From Betaproteobacteria bacterium (lineage in GTDB: Bacteria > Pseudomonadota > Gammaproteobacteria > Burkholderiales > Rhodocyclaceae), in assembly GCA_020047725.1 (NCBI GenBank), contig JAIFNM010000066.1, positions 1-14,746 of the forward strand: 14,746 nt of DNA, in the 5' to 3' direction. A program made the position numbers and the translations under genes. Below, piece after piece: positions 13,689 through 14,746 of this stretch; the stretch's first letter is position 1; every line of letters starts with the position of its first letter. A model generated the notes under the pieces. It made no database searches. It saw only the letters and a list, made by a program, of their open reading frames with translations, and was not told the DNA's origin.

Positions 13689-13853
13689 ACGGCCAACGCC
13701 TTTTCCGAAGACCGCGCACTCTGTATCGAAGCCGAAATGAACGATTTCATCGTCAAGCCTTTCGACCCCAAGGTTTTGCATTCGACTTTGCTTAAATGGC
13801 TGGAAGCCAATGAAAACGGGCATCTTTACGACATGACTCGCAAGAGCCAATAG
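13689..13853 (+). pseudogene. Remnant of a response-regulator receiver (REC) domain, C-terminal part
   Basis: Read in one frame, 54 codons encode the end of a receiver domain and stop at TAG (13851-13853). TANAFSEDRALC is the beta4-alpha4 segment with the switch Thr, and MNDFIVKPFDP contains the conserved Lys-Pro of beta5. LHSTLLKWLE is the last helix, with a short tail NENGHLYDMTRKSQ. This form is typical of the C-terminal REC domain of hybrid histidine kinases. The phospho-acceptor Asp and everything upstream are missing. GCGCTGACG, which could be the preceding Ala-Leu-Thr, lies in another frame 13 bp earlier, hinting at a short insertion. There is no start codon or SD, so the segment is a decayed fragment and not a gene. 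Confidence 0.75.
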
Positions 13854-13909
13854 GCATGGGCGTCTCCGATTGCACCATCCGAAGAGTGCCTATTGACGCC
13901 GCCTTCGGA

Positions 13910-14665
13910 CTAGACGACCGTCAGGCCGCGCGACGAGAAAACCTGATGCACCTGTATGACTGACTCGCGTGTCGGTGACTGCGTGTCGGCCAGTTGATAC
14001 GGCAAGCGCAATTCTTTCCACTTGAACTCGCCCATTTTGTGGAACGGCGCGACCTCAACGCGCTCGGCCATTTTCAGCGACGCCACAAAATCAGCCAAGC
14101 CTTCGACGTTGGCCGGATCATCGGTCAACCCCGGAACGAGCACGAAACGAATCCACATCTTCTTGCCCATCTGATCCAGCCGCCGGGCAAAATCGAGCGT
14201 CGGCTGCAGTTCGACGCCCGTCACACGCCGATAAATCTCCGGATTGAAGGACTTGATGTCGAGCAGCACCAGATCGATGTCGGCCAGCATCGCGTCCGTG
14301 ACCTTGGCGCCCAGATGTCCACTTGTGTCGAGCGCCGTGTGCAGACCGATCTCCTTGGCGGCGAACTGCGGTTGCACCAGGGGCTCGCCACCCGTGAGGG
14401 TTACGCCGCCCTTGGCTCGGCGGAGAAAGTCGGCACTACGCTGGATGTCGTCGAGCAGGAGGCTGGAGGCAACCAGTTTGCCCTTCTTCAGCTTGAAGCT
14501 GTCGGGGTTGTGGCAGTAGAGACAATGCAGAGGGCAGCCTTGCATGAAAATCACGTAGCGAACGCCCGGCCCATCGACGGTCCCCAGGGTTTCAATCGAA
14601 TGCACATAGCCATTGACAGATTCGGTCTCGCGTGGGCGCGACTGTATTTTCACGGGGCAATCCAA
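13910..14665 (-). CDS. pflA: Pyruvate formate-lyase activating enzyme (radical SAM), with a shortened helix
   Basis: This radical SAM enzyme installs the glycyl radical on pyruvate formate-lyase under anaerobic conditions. The [4Fe-4S] ligands are Cys44, Cys48 and Cys51 in GCPLHCLYCHNPD. TVDGPGVRYVIF precedes them, and the SAM-binding GGEP is at 92-95. ALDTSGH, LLDIKSFN, WIRFVLVPG and APFHKMGEFKW follow as in E. coli PflA. Total length (251 aa) is normal, but between LVQPQF and GLHT only 5 residues remain where E. coli has 11. One barrel helix is therefore about six residues short, and activity is uncertain. The start is unsure: TTG at 14665 (used here) or GTG at 14653, with a weak GGA upstream of the latter. 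A terminator abuts its 5' side, suggesting pflB lies just beyond the right edge. Confidence 0.88.
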   Translation of the reverse strand: MDCPVKIQSRPRETESVNGYVHSIETLGTVDGPGVRYVIFMQGCPLHCLYCHNPDSFKLKKGKLVASSLLLDDIQRSADFLRRAKGGVTLTGGEPLVQPQFAAKEIGLHTALDTSGHLGAKVTDAMLADIDLVLLDIKSFNPEIYRRVTGVELQPTLDFARRLDQMGKKMWIRFVLVPGLTDDPANVEGLADFVASLKMAERVEVAPFHKMGEFKWKELRLPYQLADTQSPTRESVIQVHQVFSSRGLTVV

Positions 14666-14673
14666 TCATGTAA

Positions 14674-14715
14674 GAAAACTAGGCCGGTCGAACCTGATCT
14701 GTTCGAGCGGCCTAG
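14674..14715 (-). terminator. Rho-independent terminator just upstream of pflA (probably ends pflB)
   Basis: CTAGGCCGGTCGAAC (14679-14693) and GTTCGAGCGGCCTAG (14701-14715) pair over 15 positions with a single G:G mismatch and a 7-nt loop. On the minus strand the stem is followed at once by TTTTC (14674-14678). It therefore ends transcripts entering from the right and lies only 9 nt before the TTG start of pflA. Partial readthrough would give a lower dose of activase than of the upstream gene product. Confidence 0.75.
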
Positions 14716-14746
14716 CTTGTTTGACACTTGTTTTGCGGCTTTAGTG

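Larger units (their letters stand above)
13436..13909. other. 474-bp gap without an intact gene
   Basis: Between the HAD gene and pflA there is no intact coding sequence. From left to right it holds the HAD promoter, a 14-bp-arm palindromic repeat, a decayed receiver-domain remnant on the plus strand and two small inverted repeats next to the pflA stop. These are CAATAGGCA/TGCCTATTG (13848-13856 and 13887-13895) and TCCGAAG/CTTCGGA (13878-13884 and 13903-13909). The last could help end pflA transcription but has no T-run. Long open frames on the plus strand across the HAD gene are antisense shadows. Confidence 0.7.

Noticed and set aside
12842..13795. Long plus-strand open frame (317 codons) across the HAD gene and the following gap.
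   Set aside because: It is antisense to the intact HAD phosphatase over most of its length, has low-complexity antisense-like composition, no SD, and runs through the palindromic repeat. The real signal there is the receiver-domain remnant in another frame.

Overview
The window is bacterial chromosome, probably from a facultatively anaerobic or fermentative betaproteobacterium of the Rhodocyclales (Propionivibrio/Accumulibacter/Dechloromonas neighbourhood). This placement is an inference from protein character, the gmk-rpoZ-spoT cluster and base composition; there is no rRNA or other marker to fix it. No phage, insertion sequence, CRISPR array, tRNA or rRNA was found. Most of the window is ordinary housekeeping and metabolic sequence.

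Left part (1-6291, all minus strand). An E. coli-type quinol:fumarate reductase operon runs off the left edge: frdA, then the start of frdB with an 8-nt overlap. A good FNR-like site lies about 80 bp upstream of frdA. Behind it is the information/stress cluster gmk - rpoZ - spoT - tatD-like hydrolase, with gaps of 17, 30 and 44 nt, which looks like one operon.

Middle (6292-10001, plus strand). A small HdeA/Rap1a-like exported protein comes first. It is followed by a 400-aa exported protein of unknown function and a SHOCT-DUF4870 membrane protein, which probably share a transcript closed by a clear intrinsic terminator at 8742-8769. An MFS transporter follows; its 3' end overlaps, tail to tail, an HD-GYP gene on the other strand and contains a perfect 13-bp inverted repeat.

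Right part (9976-14746, minus strand). The genes are an HD-GYP domain protein (putative c-di-GMP phosphodiesterase), an EF-hand-type calcium-binding protein, a Cof-type HAD phosphatase and a pyruvate formate-lyase activating enzyme. The EF-hand gene sits behind a textbook sigma-54 (-24/-12) promoter. Between the HAD gene and pflA is a 474-bp gap holding a long palindromic repeat and the decayed C-terminal half of a response-regulator receiver domain. pflA appears to lack about six residues in one barrel helix. It starts directly after an intrinsic terminator for a gene beyond the right edge, probably pflB.

Functionally, fumarate reductase with its FNR-like site and the PFL activase point to anaerobic mixed-acid or succinate/propionate metabolism. 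SpoT and the HD-GYP protein supply (p)ppGpp and c-di-GMP signalling. I see no convincing new multi-gene system. The best leads are the sigma-54-driven calcium-binding protein, the exported protein plus DUF4870 pair, the shortened PflA and the receiver-domain remnant.
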